64,000 nt of DNA from Hymenobacter yonginensis. Lineage in GTDB: Bacteria; Bacteroidota; Bacteroidia; Cytophagales; Hymenobacteraceae. The DNA is taken from positions 2,418,001 to 2,482,000 of the forward strand of contig NZ_CP115396.1 in the NCBI RefSeq assembly GCF_027625995.1, written 5' to 3'. The notes below the pieces were generated by a model, which made no database searches, was not told the origin of the DNA, and saw only the letters and a program-made list of their open reading frames with translations. The translations under genes were made by a program, and so were the position numbers. This document shows positions 8,634 through 16,361 of this stretch, in pieces (position 1 is the stretch's first letter; every line of letters begins with the position of its first letter).

Positions 8634-9206
8634 ATGGCGCTGCCCTCCCTCCTGCTCCCATTGCTGCTGCTGTTTCAGCCTGCTGCGGTCCCACCCCAAA
8701 CCACGCCTGCTCCCGCCGCCAAACCCGCCAAGGAAATCCTAGGCTGGTCGGCCAGCCGGCCCCTCACCTGGGCCGACTTCAAGGCCCGCCCCATGGGCAC
8801 CGACCGCCTGAAGGCCCTCACCTCGGCCAATATTGATGTGCAGGTGGCCTGCAAGGATTTTGTGTTCAGCTCCACCGTCACGGCTGTATTTCTGCCGCAG
8901 GAGTCGTGGGTGCAGGATGCTGGCAAGGCCTCGGCCAACCTGCTGCGCCACGAGCAGCTGCACTTCGACATCACCGAGCTGCACGCCCGCCTGCTACGCC
9001 AGAAGCTCAGCACTGTAAAGCTAGACTGCCAGCACCTCAACCCGGCGTTCAACACCCTCACCAAAAACTATTTCACGGCCTGGCAACGCGAAGAAGCCCG
9101 CTACGACGCCGAATCCAACCACGGCCTCAACCAGGAAAAGCAGCTATTCTGGGAAACCCAGGTCAAACAGCGCCTGGCCTTGCTGGAGTCGTTTGCGTCG
9201 CGGTAG
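8634..9206 (+). CDS. Secreted DUF922-type putative zinc metalloprotease
   Basis: This 190-residue protein has a signal peptide (residues 1-20). The central region includes LTWADFKARP and LLRHEQLHFDITELHARLLR. The HEQLH sequence fits an HExxH zinc site, and the surrounding pattern matches the DUF922 family, which is annotated as a predicted secreted Zn-dependent protease. A TTG three codons upstream is an unlikely start, so ATG 8634 was chosen. Activity and substrate are unproven for the family. Transcription probably ends in the repeat cluster downstream. Confidence 0.7.
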   Translation: MALPSLLLPLLLLFQPAAVPPQTTPAPAAKPAKEILGWSASRPLTWADFKARPMGTDRLKALTSANIDVQVACKDFVFSSTVTAVFLPQESWVQDAGKASANLLRHEQLHFDITELHARLLRQKLSTVKLDCQHLNPAFNTLTKNYFTAWQREEARYDAESNHGLNQEKQLFWETQVKQRLALLESFASR

Positions 9207-9449
9207 TTTTGGGGTGATGAGGTGATGGAGAGATGAGGTGATGAGGGTAGAACGTCATGCAGAGGCGCAGCCGAAGCATCTCGCGTGAGCCTCCCCCCCT
9301 GGCCCCCTCTCCTTCAGAGAGGGGGAGCCAGACGAATATTTTCAGGTGATACAGCTTTAGGGAATTAGCCCGCAAGCGAGATTCCTCACTCTGCTCGGAA
9401 TGACGTTCTTCCCTCATCACTCCATCACCTCATTACTTCTTCACCACCT
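9207..9449. repeat. Nested palindromic repeat cluster (families C and D)
   Basis: The whole intergenic stretch is palindromic. Outermost, GGTGATGAGGTGATGGAG-like sequence at 9214-9248 faces CTCATCACTCCATCACCTCA-like sequence at 9412-9433. Inside, a family C pair (AACGTCATGC...) has arms at 9251-9288 and 9376-9407. In its loop, a family D hairpin lies at 9300-9336 (CCCCCTCTC, loop CTTCA, GAGAGGGGG). The D element recurs almost identically at 63854-63890. This is an element-in-element arrangement. Confidence 0.75.
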
Positions 9450-9450
9450 T

Positions 9451-9789
9451 ATGTCTACTATTTCCTGGGCTGATTTTGAACGGGTTGATCTGCGGGTCGG
9501 TACCATTGTGGAGGCGCAGGAATTCCCGGCGGCGCGGCGGCCGGCGTATCAACTGCTGATTGATCTGGGGCCGGAAATCGGCCTGAAACGCTCCAGCGCC
9601 CAGATAACCTTCCACTACCAGCCAGCCGACCTAGTGGGGCGGCAGGTGCTGTGCGTGGTCAATTTCCCGCCCAAGCAGATCGGCAAGTTTATGTCGGAAG
9701 TGCTGGTGACGGGGGCCGCCGATGAGCAGGGCCACATTGTGCTGGCGGCGCTGGCCGGCCCGGTCCCGAACGGCAGCCGCCTGATCTGA
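9451..9789 (+). CDS. csaA: CsaA-like tRNA-binding domain protein
   Basis: This 112-residue single-domain OB-fold protein begins STISWADFERVDLRVGTIV and has NFPPKQIGKFMSEVLV and a final GPVPNGSRL. This is the stand-alone tRNA-binding domain of the CsaA / Trbp111 / MetRS C-terminal type. CsaA is described as a homodimeric chaperone-like protein that binds structured RNA. ATG 9451 gives the normal length of about 110 residues; an in-frame upstream start at 9400 would add sequence derived from the repeat. The gene is isolated between repeats and a convergent lipoprotein gene. Confidence 0.85.
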   Translation: MSTISWADFERVDLRVGTIVEAQEFPAARRPAYQLLIDLGPEIGLKRSSAQITFHYQPADLVGRQVLCVVNFPPKQIGKFMSEVLVTGAADEQGHIVLAALAGPVPNGSRLI

Positions 9790-9859
9790 GCTGGGTTGGT
9801 GGAGTTGTGGGTGAGTGGAGTGCGGCAAATCCACCAATCCACTACTCCGCGAATCCACT

Positions 9860-10234
9860 TTACTTGGCGGGACCTAATTTCACTTGGCGCAGGGCCAGCG
9901 TGTCGATGACGAGGCCGTAGATTTCGTCGAGATCTTTGTCGTGGCTGGCGTAGTAGCGGTAGCTCTGATGAAACAGCGAGTCGGTGACTTCGCGGCGCCA
10001 GAACAGCGCTTTCTGCTGCTGCAGGTACAGGGCGCGGGCTGAATCGGGGTTCAAACCGGCCGTCTCCACGCGGGCTTCCAGCGTGTGCAGGTCGGCGAGC
10101 AGGCTCACCAACTGCTCACGCGGCAGCAGCTGCGGCGGCGGCAGCACCTCTTCGGGCGTCTGGCAGCCGGCCACCAGGCCGCTCAGCAGTACGCTGACTA
10201 CCAACGAAAAAGCACGGGGATTCAGGAGTTTCAC
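9860..10234 (-). CDS. DUF4296 lipoprotein
   Basis: This 124-residue protein starts with GTG and has a lipoprotein signal peptide with lipobox LVAGC (Cys24). The mature part is helical: LPREQLVSLLADLHTLEARV and a central FWRREVTDSLFHQSYRYYASHDKDL. This is the pattern of DUF4296, a Bacteroidota-specific family of unknown function. No ATG lies further inside, so the GTG is probably real. The promoter-like TACTTTTG is only five nucleotides upstream, which would make the transcript nearly leaderless. The gene is divergent from the Bat locus. Confidence 0.72.
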   Translation of the reverse strand: MKLLNPRAFSLVVSVLLSGLVAGCQTPEEVLPPPQLLPREQLVSLLADLHTLEARVETAGLNPDSARALYLQQQKALFWRREVTDSLFHQSYRYYASHDKDLDEIYGLVIDTLALRQVKLGPAK

Positions 10235-10238
10235 GTTA

Positions 10239-10246
10239 CAAAAGTA
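10239..10246 (-). promoter_or_regulatory. -7 element TACTTTTG close to a GTG start
   Basis: On the minus strand this reads TACTTTTG, a match to TAnnTTTG, with a TTG at 10270-10272 upstream (23-nt spacer). The GTG start at 10234 is about 5 nt downstream, so the mRNA would be essentially leaderless if this element is used. Confidence 0.5.
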
Positions 10247-10302
10247 AGGGTTCGGCCGCTTCTCAGCGCCAATACTGCCACGATTCGCGTAGTTTAGCCA
10301 AT

Positions 10303-11205
10303 ATGAACACGCCCACGCCCACGCCGTTTCAGTTGCTCGTACGCAAATTGCGGCAGGTGGAAATCCGGATGCTGAAGGCTGTGGATGCTCAGTTGCAGGG
10401 CAATTTCCGGTCCGTTTTCAAGGGCACCGGGCTCGAATTCGACGACGTGCGCCTTTACCAGTACGGCGACGAGGTGCGCGCCATCGACTGGGCCGTATCG
10501 AGCAAAGGCCACGGCACGTTCATCAAAACCTACAAGGAAGAGCGTGAGCAGCAGGTACTGCTGCTCTTCGACGTGAGTGCCTCGCAGAAGGTGGGCGCCG
10601 CTGGCTTGCGCAAGCTCGATGTGGGCCGCGAAATCTGCGGGATTCTGGCCCTGGCCGCCGCCCGGCAGGATGCGCAGTTGGGCATCCTGGCTTTCTCCGA
10701 CCAGAAAGAGCTGTACCTGGCGCCCGGCAAGGGCGTGCGCCACGCGTATTCTTTGATCAAAAAATTGTTTGCGCTGGAGCCGCAGTCGGGGCAGACGGAT
10801 GTGGGCAGTGGCATCAAGCAGGCGCTGGGGCTGCTCAAGCGCCGCAGCATTATCCTGCTGATTTCGGACTTCATCGACAGCGGCTACGAGCGGGAGCTGA
10901 CCATGCTGGCCCGCAAACACGACCTGGTGGTGGTGCAGCTGCTCGACCAGCGCGAGCAGGAATTTCCGCCGCTGGGCATTGTGCCGCTCTACGACCAGGA
11001 GTCGGGCCGCACGCTCTGGACCAACACGTCCTCGGCCGCCTTCCGGGCCCGCTACCGCGCCACCTACGAGCAGAACCGCGACCAGATCAGCCAGATCTGC
11101 CGCCGCCACCGCACCGAATACCTGTCCATTGCCACCAACGCCGACTATCTGCCCCAGCTGATCCGGCTGTTCCGGCGGCGCAATCTTCGTTCCGGCCGTG
11201 CGTAG
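10303..11205 (+). CDS. DUF58 / vWA-like protein of a Bat-type locus
   Basis: This 300-residue protein carries the DUF58 signature GTGLEFDDVRLYQYGDEVR and IDWAVSSK, then a vWA-like domain whose MIDAS sequence is FDVSAS (Asp90, Ser92, Ser94). DUF58 proteins normally accompany MoxR AAA+ ATPases and are thought to help assemble or activate envelope complexes. No moxR is visible here; the upstream gene is a divergent lipoprotein. Its stop overlaps the next gene by 8 nt, suggesting translational coupling. Confidence 0.8.
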   Translation: MNTPTPTPFQLLVRKLRQVEIRMLKAVDAQLQGNFRSVFKGTGLEFDDVRLYQYGDEVRAIDWAVSSKGHGTFIKTYKEEREQQVLLLFDVSASQKVGAAGLRKLDVGREICGILALAAARQDAQLGILAFSDQKELYLAPGKGVRHAYSLIKKLFALEPQSGQTDVGSGIKQALGLLKRRSIILLISDFIDSGYERELTMLARKHDLVVVQLLDQREQEFPPLGIVPLYDQESGRTLWTNTSSAAFRARYRATYEQNRDQISQICRRHRTEYLSIATNADYLPQLIRLFRRRNLRSGRA

Positions 11206-12133
11206 GAAGTCGTTGCTTACAGGGTTCTTGAGCTTAGGCTCGCTGCTGCTGCTGCTGCTGCTGCCGAGGCTGGCCGGGGCTCAGCCGGCCGCCGCCCCGC
11301 CGCAGGGCCGGTTTCTGCAGCCCAACACCCGCGTGGGCGAGATTGTGGAGTACGAGCTCAGCTACCGCCACGCCCCGGGCCTGAACGTCATCTTCCCCGA
11401 CTCCACGGCCGAGTACGCGCCGTTTGAGTACGTGGGCAAAACCTACCAGCCCACCCGCACCCGCCAGGGCGTCAGCCTCGACCGCACCATCTACCGCCTG
11501 CGCACCTTCAGCCTGGCCCCGGAGCAGACCCTGCAGCTGCCCGTAACGGTGCTGCAGGGCCGCGACACGCTCACGCTGCCCAGCACCCGCGCCACCGTGC
11601 AGCTGCGGCGGGTGGTACCGCCGGCGGCCGGCGGCGCTACGCCGGCCCTGCGCCAGGCCACAGCGCTGCTGCCCGTGGAGCCGGCCTTCAACTACCCCTA
11701 CTGGCTGGCCGGCGCGGGCGTGCTGCTGCTGCTGCTGGGCGGGGTGGCCCTCACGTTTGGGCGGCGCTGGCGGCAGCGCTACCAGCTGTACAAGCTGCGC
11801 AAAAACCACGTGTACTTTCTGGCGCAGTATGCCCGGCACGTGGAGCGCTTCACGCTGAGCCGCTCGCTCACCAACATGGAGCGGGCCATCACGCTCTGGA
11901 AAAACTACCTCACCAACCTCGAAAACAACACCATCAACAGCCTCACCACCCGCGAAATAGTGGCGCACTACCAGAACGACGCCGACGTGCGCCTGGCCCT
12001 GCGCCTCGCCGACCGGGTGATCTACGGCAACCAGTTCTCCGAAGACGACACCGAAACCGACCTGGCCTTCGACCTGCTCCGCACCTTCGCCGACCGCCGC
12101 TTCGAGCTGGTGCGGCAGCAAGTGGAAAAGTAG
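11198..12133 (+). CDS. Membrane-anchored protein of the Bat locus (BatD-like position)
   Basis: This 311-residue protein starts with GTG overlapping the DUF58 gene end. A signal peptide (about 5-28, run of leucines) precedes a beta-rich ectodomain (about 30-155). One transmembrane helix follows (WLAGAGVLLLLLGGVALTFG, about 168-188), then a roughly 120-residue cytoplasmic helical tail. I do not recognise a named family. The topology resembles the BatD-like proteins that sit between DUF58 and BatA genes in Bacteroidota. It probably forms a membrane complex with the flanking vWA proteins. Confidence 0.6.
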   Translation: MRRKSLLTGFLSLGSLLLLLLLPRLAGAQPAAAPPQGRFLQPNTRVGEIVEYELSYRHAPGLNVIFPDSTAEYAPFEYVGKTYQPTRTRQGVSLDRTIYRLRTFSLAPEQTLQLPVTVLQGRDTLTLPSTRATVQLRRVVPPAAGGATPALRQATALLPVEPAFNYPYWLAGAGVLLLLLGGVALTFGRRWRQRYQLYKLRKNHVYFLAQYARHVERFTLSRSLTNMERAITLWKNYLTNLENNTINSLTTREIVAHYQNDADVRLALRLADRVIYGNQFSEDDTETDLAFDLLRTFADRRFELVRQQVEK

Positions 12134-12175
12134 CCGGCCACCTATCCAGCATAGCCAGCCGCACAAACCAGCCGC

Positions 12176-12183
12176 TACCTTTA
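12176..12183 (+). promoter_or_regulatory. Possible internal promoter for batA
   Basis: TACCTTTA differs from TAnnTTTG only in the last base and lies 35 nt before the GTG start of the vWA gene. The 84-nt gap between the two genes makes an internal start plausible. No clear TTG was found upstream. Confidence 0.3.
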
Positions 12184-12217
12184 CCAGCCCTCTTTACCTG
12201 TCACCTCATCATCCACC

Positions 12218-13267
12218 GTGCAGCAACTCTGGCAACAGCTTTTTGGGCCGATAGTGGATAGCCTGCGCTATGCCACGCTGGCCAGCTATGCCTGGGAGAA
12301 GCCGCGGCTGTTGCTGCTGATTGCGGCTATTCCGCTGCTGTTTGTGGGGCGGTGGCTGCTGGCTTACCGCCGGCGCAGCAAGCTGGGCGTGGCCTTCGTG
12401 AAGGGTGAGGTGCGCCGCGACTGGAGCGCCGTGCTGCGCTTTCTGCCCGATGTGGTGCTGGCCCTGAGTCTGGCGTTTGCGGTGGTGGCCCTGGCCCGCC
12501 CCCAGCGCACCGACGAGCGGGTGGTGCAGAACGGCGAAGGCATCGACGTGCTGCTGGTGCTCGATGTATCGGGCTCGATGGAGCTCGGCGACCTGAAGCC
12601 CAACCGCCTGGAAGCCGCCAAGCGCGTGGCCCTGGAGTTTGTGGACGGCCGCCAGGGCGACCGGCTGGGGCTAGTGGTGTTCGCCGGCGACGCCTACTCG
12701 CTGGCGCCCCTCACCACCGACTATGAGCTGCTGCGCGAAAGCCTGAGCGGCCTGCGGCTGGGCATGATTCCCAACGACGGCACGGCCATCGGCACGGCGC
12801 TGGGCGTGGCCACCAACCGCCTGCGCACCTCCCGCAGCCGCACCCGCGTGTGCATCCTGCTCTCCGACGGCGAAAACACGGCTGGCAGCCTCGACCCGCT
12901 CACGGCCGCCCGGCTGGCCCACGCCTACGGCCTCAAAATCTACACCATCGGCCTCGGCCAGGACGGCACCGTGCCCTTCGGCCGCGACGAGCTGGGCCGC
13001 CCCCGCTACGTGGAAACCCGCCTCGACGAAACCACCATGCGCCAGATTGCGCAGGCCGGCGAGGGCCAGTTTTTCCGGGCCACCGACAACGCCGCGCTCC
13101 GCCAGATTTTCCAGCGCATCAACCAGTACGAGAAGTCGGAAATCAAGCAAACCCGCTTCCGCAACACCAAGGACTACTACCGCCTCTATCTGTGGTGGTC
13201 GGTGGGGTTCTGGCTGCTGTGGCTGGGCCTCAAAAACACGTTCCTGGCTAACTCGCTGGAAGATTAG
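12218..13267 (+). CDS. batA: BatA-type vWA domain membrane protein
   Basis: This 349-residue protein starts with GTG. It has two N-terminal membrane segments (about 31-50 and 76-94), a vWA domain with an intact MIDAS motif LDVSGSM (Asp116, Ser118, Ser120) and later T and D motifs, and a C-terminal membrane segment (LWWSVGFWLLWLGLK). This is the BatA/BatB architecture of Bacteroides aerotolerance operons. Their role is debated: aerotolerance, or a MoxR-dependent envelope complex. It is the last gene of the locus. The expected BatB, BatC (TPR) and BatD genes do not follow. Confidence 0.82.
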   Translation: MQQLWQQLFGPIVDSLRYATLASYAWEKPRLLLLIAAIPLLFVGRWLLAYRRRSKLGVAFVKGEVRRDWSAVLRFLPDVVLALSLAFAVVALARPQRTDERVVQNGEGIDVLLVLDVSGSMELGDLKPNRLEAAKRVALEFVDGRQGDRLGLVVFAGDAYSLAPLTTDYELLRESLSGLRLGMIPNDGTAIGTALGVATNRLRTSRSRTRVCILLSDGENTAGSLDPLTAARLAHAYGLKIYTIGLGQDGTVPFGRDELGRPRYVETRLDETTMRQIAQAGEGQFFRATDNAALRQIFQRINQYEKSEIKQTRFRNTKDYYRLYLWWSVGFWLLWLGLKNTFLANSLED

Positions 13268-13361
13268 GCCACCGCGGCCACCAAAGTGTGCGGCGGCGCG
13301 GCAGCTGCCGGCAGCGCGCGAGCCAGCAGTTTTTGCTGGAATTTTCTTCTTAGCTCATAGC

Positions 13362-13369
13362 TAATTTTG
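13362..13369 (+). promoter_or_regulatory. Candidate -7 element for the YggS gene
   Basis: TAATTTTG matches TAnnTTTG and lies 66 nt before the GTG start of the PLP-homeostasis gene, in the 168-nt gap after batA. A TTG at 13332-13334 is somewhat far (27 nt). Confidence 0.4.
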
Positions 13370-13435
13370 CTCCGGCCGGGTTTATAAAAAACCTATCATC
13401 CACTCAGCGGAATCAGCTTAAACTCTCCCTACTCT

Positions 13436-14107
13436 GTGATTCAGGAAAACCTCAATTTCTTTCAGCAGCAACTGGCCGGCACCAACTGCCGCCTCGTCAC
13501 GGTCACGAAAACCCACGCCGTGGACAAGCTGCAGCAGGCCTACGACGCCGGCGCCCGCCTGTTTGGCGAAAATAAGGTGCAGGAAATGGCCGCCAAGCAG
13601 CCCGAGCTGCCCGCCGACATTGAGTGGCACCTCATCGGGCACCTGCAAACCAACAAGGTGAAATACATTGCCCCGTTCGTGCACACCATTCAGAGCGTGG
13701 ATAGCCTGAAGCTGTTGCTAGAAATGGAAAAGCAGGCCGCCAAGCACAACCGCGTCATTCGGGGGCTGCTGCAGTTTCATATTGCCGCCGAAGACACCAA
13801 AACCGGCCTCATCCTGCCCGAGGCCGAGGAAATCCTGCAGTCGGAGGAGTTCCGGGCGCTGCGGCACGTGCGCCTCACCGGCGTGATGGCCATTGCCACC
13901 AACACCCCCGATGAAGCCCAATTGCGCCAGGAATTCCAGTTGCTGCGCGGCTACTTCGAGCAGCTCAAAGCCCGCTACTTCGCCTCCGACGACGAGTTTC
14001 GCGAGATTTCCATGGGCATGAGCTCCGACTACCGCCTGGCCATCGAAGAAGGCAGCACGCTCATTCGGGTGGGCAGCGCTATTTTTGGCGCCCGGAACTA
14101 TCAGTAG
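13436..14107 (+). CDS. YggS/PROSC-family PLP homeostasis protein
   Basis: This 223-residue fold-type III PLP-binding protein contains VTKTHAVDKLQQAYDAG, with the PLP lysine in the early TKTH region, then GENKVQEMAAK, WHLIGHLQTNKVKY and SMGMSSDYRLAIEEGSTL. These are the signature blocks of the YggS/PLPBP family, which buffers free PLP. The start is GTG; a stop just upstream in the same frame excludes a longer form, and the N-terminus aligns with the usual family start. The length is normal. Confidence 0.88.
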   Translation: MIQENLNFFQQQLAGTNCRLVTVTKTHAVDKLQQAYDAGARLFGENKVQEMAAKQPELPADIEWHLIGHLQTNKVKYIAPFVHTIQSVDSLKLLLEMEKQAAKHNRVIRGLLQFHIAAEDTKTGLILPEAEEILQSEEFRALRHVRLTGVMAIATNTPDEAQLRQEFQLLRGYFEQLKARYFASDDEFREISMGMSSDYRLAIEEGSTLIRVGSAIFGARNYQ

Positions 14108-14131
14108 CACATCTCTGCCTGATGGGTTACG

Positions 14132-14271
14132 GTCATGCTGAGCTTGCCGAAGCATCTCGCGTGCTGACCACAGATTAGCAACTCGATATCAACACGCGAG
14201 ATGCTTCGACAAGCTCAGCATGACGGTTTTACTACACTGGCGAGATGCTTCGCTTCGCTCTGCATGACGTT
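14132..14271. repeat. REP-like inverted doublet plus a third copy, family C
   Basis: GTCATGCTGAGCTTGCCGAA-type sequence at 14132-14163 is inverted at 14193-14224, with a third, inverted partial copy at 14241-14271. Arms contain an internal ATGCT...AGCAT hairpin. Other copies are at 9251-9407, 61315-61582 and 63778-63831. This is the commonest repeat of the window. Confidence 0.8.
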
Positions 14272-14301
14272 CAACGAATCAACCATTCCATATTCCACTA
14301 G

Positions 14302-14679
14302 ATGACTGCCAAACTCATTCTGCAAATCGCGGCCCTGCTAGGCGGGCTGGGCGTTGCCATCGGCGCGTTCGGGGCGCACGGCCTGCGGGCCATGCTGGAG
14401 GCGTCCGGCCGCTTCGACACGTTTGAAACCGCCGTGCGCTACCAGTTCTACCACACGCTGGCCCTGCTGGCCGTGGGTGTGCTGCTACACGCTCGCCCCG
14501 AACTGCGGCTGCTGGGCACCGCCGCCTGGCTCTGGACTGGCGGCGTCATCGTGTTCAGCGGCTCGCTGTATCTGCTGTGCTTCACGGGCATCACCAAGCT
14601 GGGCGCCGTGGCTCCTATTGGCGGCCTGCTGCTGATTGCGGGCTGGATTGCGCTGCTGCTGGCCGCCCGGCAGGCCTAG
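14302..14679 (+). CDS. DUF423 small membrane protein
   Basis: This 125-residue protein has four hydrophobic helices and the DUF423 features GGLGVAIGAFGAHGLR near the N-terminus, ETAVRYQFYHTLALL in the middle and FSGSLYLLCFTG. The family (E. coli YgdD type) is widespread in inner membranes and has no established function. The length is typical. Transcription ends at a strong bidirectional terminator immediately downstream. Confidence 0.85.
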   Translation: MTAKLILQIAALLGGLGVAIGAFGAHGLRAMLEASGRFDTFETAVRYQFYHTLALLAVGVLLHARPELRLLGTAAWLWTGGVIVFSGSLYLLCFTGITKLGAVAPIGGLLLIAGWIALLLAARQA

Positions 14680-14694
14680 CAGCCCGACCCTAAA

Positions 14695-14745
14695 GCCCAT
14701 AAAAAAAGGCGGCCCGCACAATGCGGGCCGCCTTTTTTTATGGGC
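14695..14745. terminator. Bidirectional intrinsic terminator
   Basis: Perfect 23-bp arms (14695-14717 and 14723-14745) with a five-base loop, and A and T runs on both sides of a GGCGGCCCGC stem. It lies between the convergent DUF423 and DUF1573 genes and should stop both. Confidence 0.9.
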
Positions 14746-14762
14746 TGATAGCGCCGAAAGCC

Positions 14763-15281
14763 TTACGACTTCTTGGCTTTCACTTTCAGCTTGTTGTCTT
14801 CGGATTTCATCTTGGCTTTCTCGCTCAGCTCCGCCGACTCCACTTTGTCGCTGGCCATGGCCGTAGCTTCTTTCACCTCGCCTACCACCGACACCATAGC
14901 GTTGCCGTTGGCCGAGTTCGACTCGATGGTCAGCACCTTGTTCTGGATGCCCATTTTGCCGGCCGTGTTGAAGTTGGCGGTGATGGTACCGGTTTTGCCG
15001 GGCATCACGGGCTCCTTAGTCCACTCCGGGGTGGTGCAGCCGCAGCTCACGCCGATGTTGGAAATCACCAGCGGCTGGGTGCCTACGTTTTTAAACTTGA
15101 AGACGTGCTTCACCACCTCACCTTGCTTGGCGCTGCCGAAGTCGTACTTCATTTCGTCGAACTGAATTTGCGGGCCGGCCACTTTGGTCTGCGCGTTGGC
15201 AGGCTTCACGGAAGCCGATTGGGCCTGGGCGGCAAAGCCAGCGCAAGCCAGCGACAGCGCCAGTACAAGTGCTTTTTTCAT
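14763..15281 (-). CDS. Secreted DUF1573 protein
   Basis: This 172-residue protein has a signal peptide (MKKALVLALSLACAGFAAQA). The single Ig-like domain shows YDFGSAKQGEVVKHVFKFKN, then SNIGVSCGCTTPEW, the conserved CGC motif of DUF1573, and ends in a Lys/Glu-rich tail. DUF1573 proteins are abundant secreted beta-sandwich proteins of Bacteroidota with no assigned activity. ATG 15281 is preceded by a near-ideal promoter at 15313-15342, so the much longer upstream frame is not coding. Confidence 0.85.
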   Translation of the reverse strand: MKKALVLALSLACAGFAAQAQSASVKPANAQTKVAGPQIQFDEMKYDFGSAKQGEVVKHVFKFKNVGTQPLVISNIGVSCGCTTPEWTKEPVMPGKTGTITANFNTAGKMGIQNKVLTIESNSANGNAMVSVVGEVKEATAMASDKVESAELSEKAKMKSEDNKLKVKAKKS

Positions 15282-15312
15282 GATTGCTACTTCGTTAGGG
15301 TGTTGATGGAAA

Positions 15313-15342
15313 CAAAAATACACGTTTTGGCGGGCGGGGCAA
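15313..15342 (-). promoter_or_regulatory. Consensus Bacteroidota promoter for the DUF1573 gene
   Basis: On the minus strand TTG (15342-15340), a 19-nt spacer and TATTTTTG (15320-15313) form a textbook match. The expected leader is about 25 nt and A-rich, with no Shine-Dalgarno sequence. Confidence 0.82.
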
Positions 15343-15435
15343 GTTGAGTGCCAGTTTTCTACTTTCCCGGTGAAGCCTGCATGAAGACAGACGCAGCGTC
15401 TGGCCCGCACGTTCCGCCGGCCCCGCCTAAAACAA

Positions 15436-15465
15436 CAACAGGACGAGCCAAAGCTCGTCCTGTTG
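15436..15465. repeat. Strong hairpin in the intergenic region
   Basis: CAACAGGACGAGC and its exact complement flank a four-base loop (13-bp stem). It lies in the 283-nt gap between two minus-strand genes, downstream of the secreted-protein gene. There is only a weak T run, so it may be a terminator or a transcript-end stabiliser. I see no gene in the gap. Confidence 0.6.
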
Positions 15466-15564
15466 CAGGAAGTAATCATACCGATAGCGCACGAAAGACT
15501 GGCAACGTGTTTACGATAGCCGATTTGTAAGTAATTATTTATCAATAGGTAGTCTGTATGATGC

Positions 15565-16227
15565 TTATCCTTTGAACTCCTTGGAGTACGGAAACTGGCG
15601 CGAGGCCTTGCGCATGATGGTCGTCACGATGGTGTTGGTGTCGCTGCCGAAGCCGCGCGAGAGGCTCTTGTCGTATTTCCACAGCAGCTCGCCCGATTTG
15701 CCGTCGTGGATGTTGATGAGCAGCTTGCCGGTGTTGGTGGGGCCGCTCATGCCTACCGCCAGGCTCAGAGCAATGGCCGCACCGTTAGACATGGGCTGGG
15801 TGCTGGCAAACGTGCCGGAGATGATGCCATCCACACCCAGCAGCAGCGCCAGTTGTTCGGGCGTCTGGGTGGCCAGCTGCTCCGGTGTGAGGCCGCTCTG
15901 GGCCAGCAGGGCGTTGGTGCGGGTGGGGTCCTGCATGTCCACAGTCAGGTCGTTGGAGGCCTTCTGCTTCAGGAAGTACGAATGCAGCGCCTGCTGCACG
16001 TCCAGGCCTTCGCGCTGCTCCAGCCGGGCCACGCCCTCGGGGCCGCCATTTTTGGCCACTTCCTGCGGCCGCAGCTGCAGCTTCACCATGAAGGGCAGAA
16101 TGGCCAGCGTTTTGTGGCTCTGGGCCAGGGTTTTGAAATTATTGTTGGTGTAAATCTCGCGGGTCTGGGCCTGCGCGGCCAGCGGCGCTACTGCCAACAG
16201 GAGCAGGAAGAGTAGCAGCTTTTTCAT
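15565..16227 (-). CDS. Conserved secreted protein of unknown function
   Basis: This 220-residue protein has a clear signal peptide (MKKLLLFLLLLAVAPLAAQAQ). The mature part has KTLAILPFMVKLQLRP, a long helical middle, LLGVDGIISGTFAS and a final LLINIHDGKSGELLWKYDK. The alternation of a nucleotide-free Rossmann-like start with GVDGIISGTF recalls curli-assembly CsgG-like and GNA1162-like proteins. That is a resemblance only; no lipobox or pore region is seen. It is probably periplasmic and appears to be monocistronic. Confidence 0.6.
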   Translation of the reverse strand: MKKLLLFLLLLAVAPLAAQAQTREIYTNNNFKTLAQSHKTLAILPFMVKLQLRPQEVAKNGGPEGVARLEQREGLDVQQALHSYFLKQKASNDLTVDMQDPTRTNALLAQSGLTPEQLATQTPEQLALLLGVDGIISGTFASTQPMSNGAAIALSLAVGMSGPTNTGKLLINIHDGKSGELLWKYDKSLSRGFGSDTNTIVTTIMRKASRQFPYSKEFKG

Positions 16228-16361
16228 AACAGCAAAAAAGGAAAGAAAGGAGAGGAAAATAGCAGCTCGCGAAGCCTGAATGGCACGTTACCAACATCGT
16301 GCCATAAAAACCCCAACTAATGAACTTTTTTCTTCTTCCTTTCGTTACGCGCCGTCTTACA

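Noticed and set aside
11240-11265. CTG microsatellite-like run
   Set aside because: It codes for the leucine core of a signal peptide; Leu is mostly CTG in this genome, so no phase-variation signal is needed.
15348-15530. Plus-strand 60-codon frame between DUF1573 and the secreted-protein gene
   Set aside because: It crosses the 15436-15465 hairpin, has no promoter and has unnatural composition.
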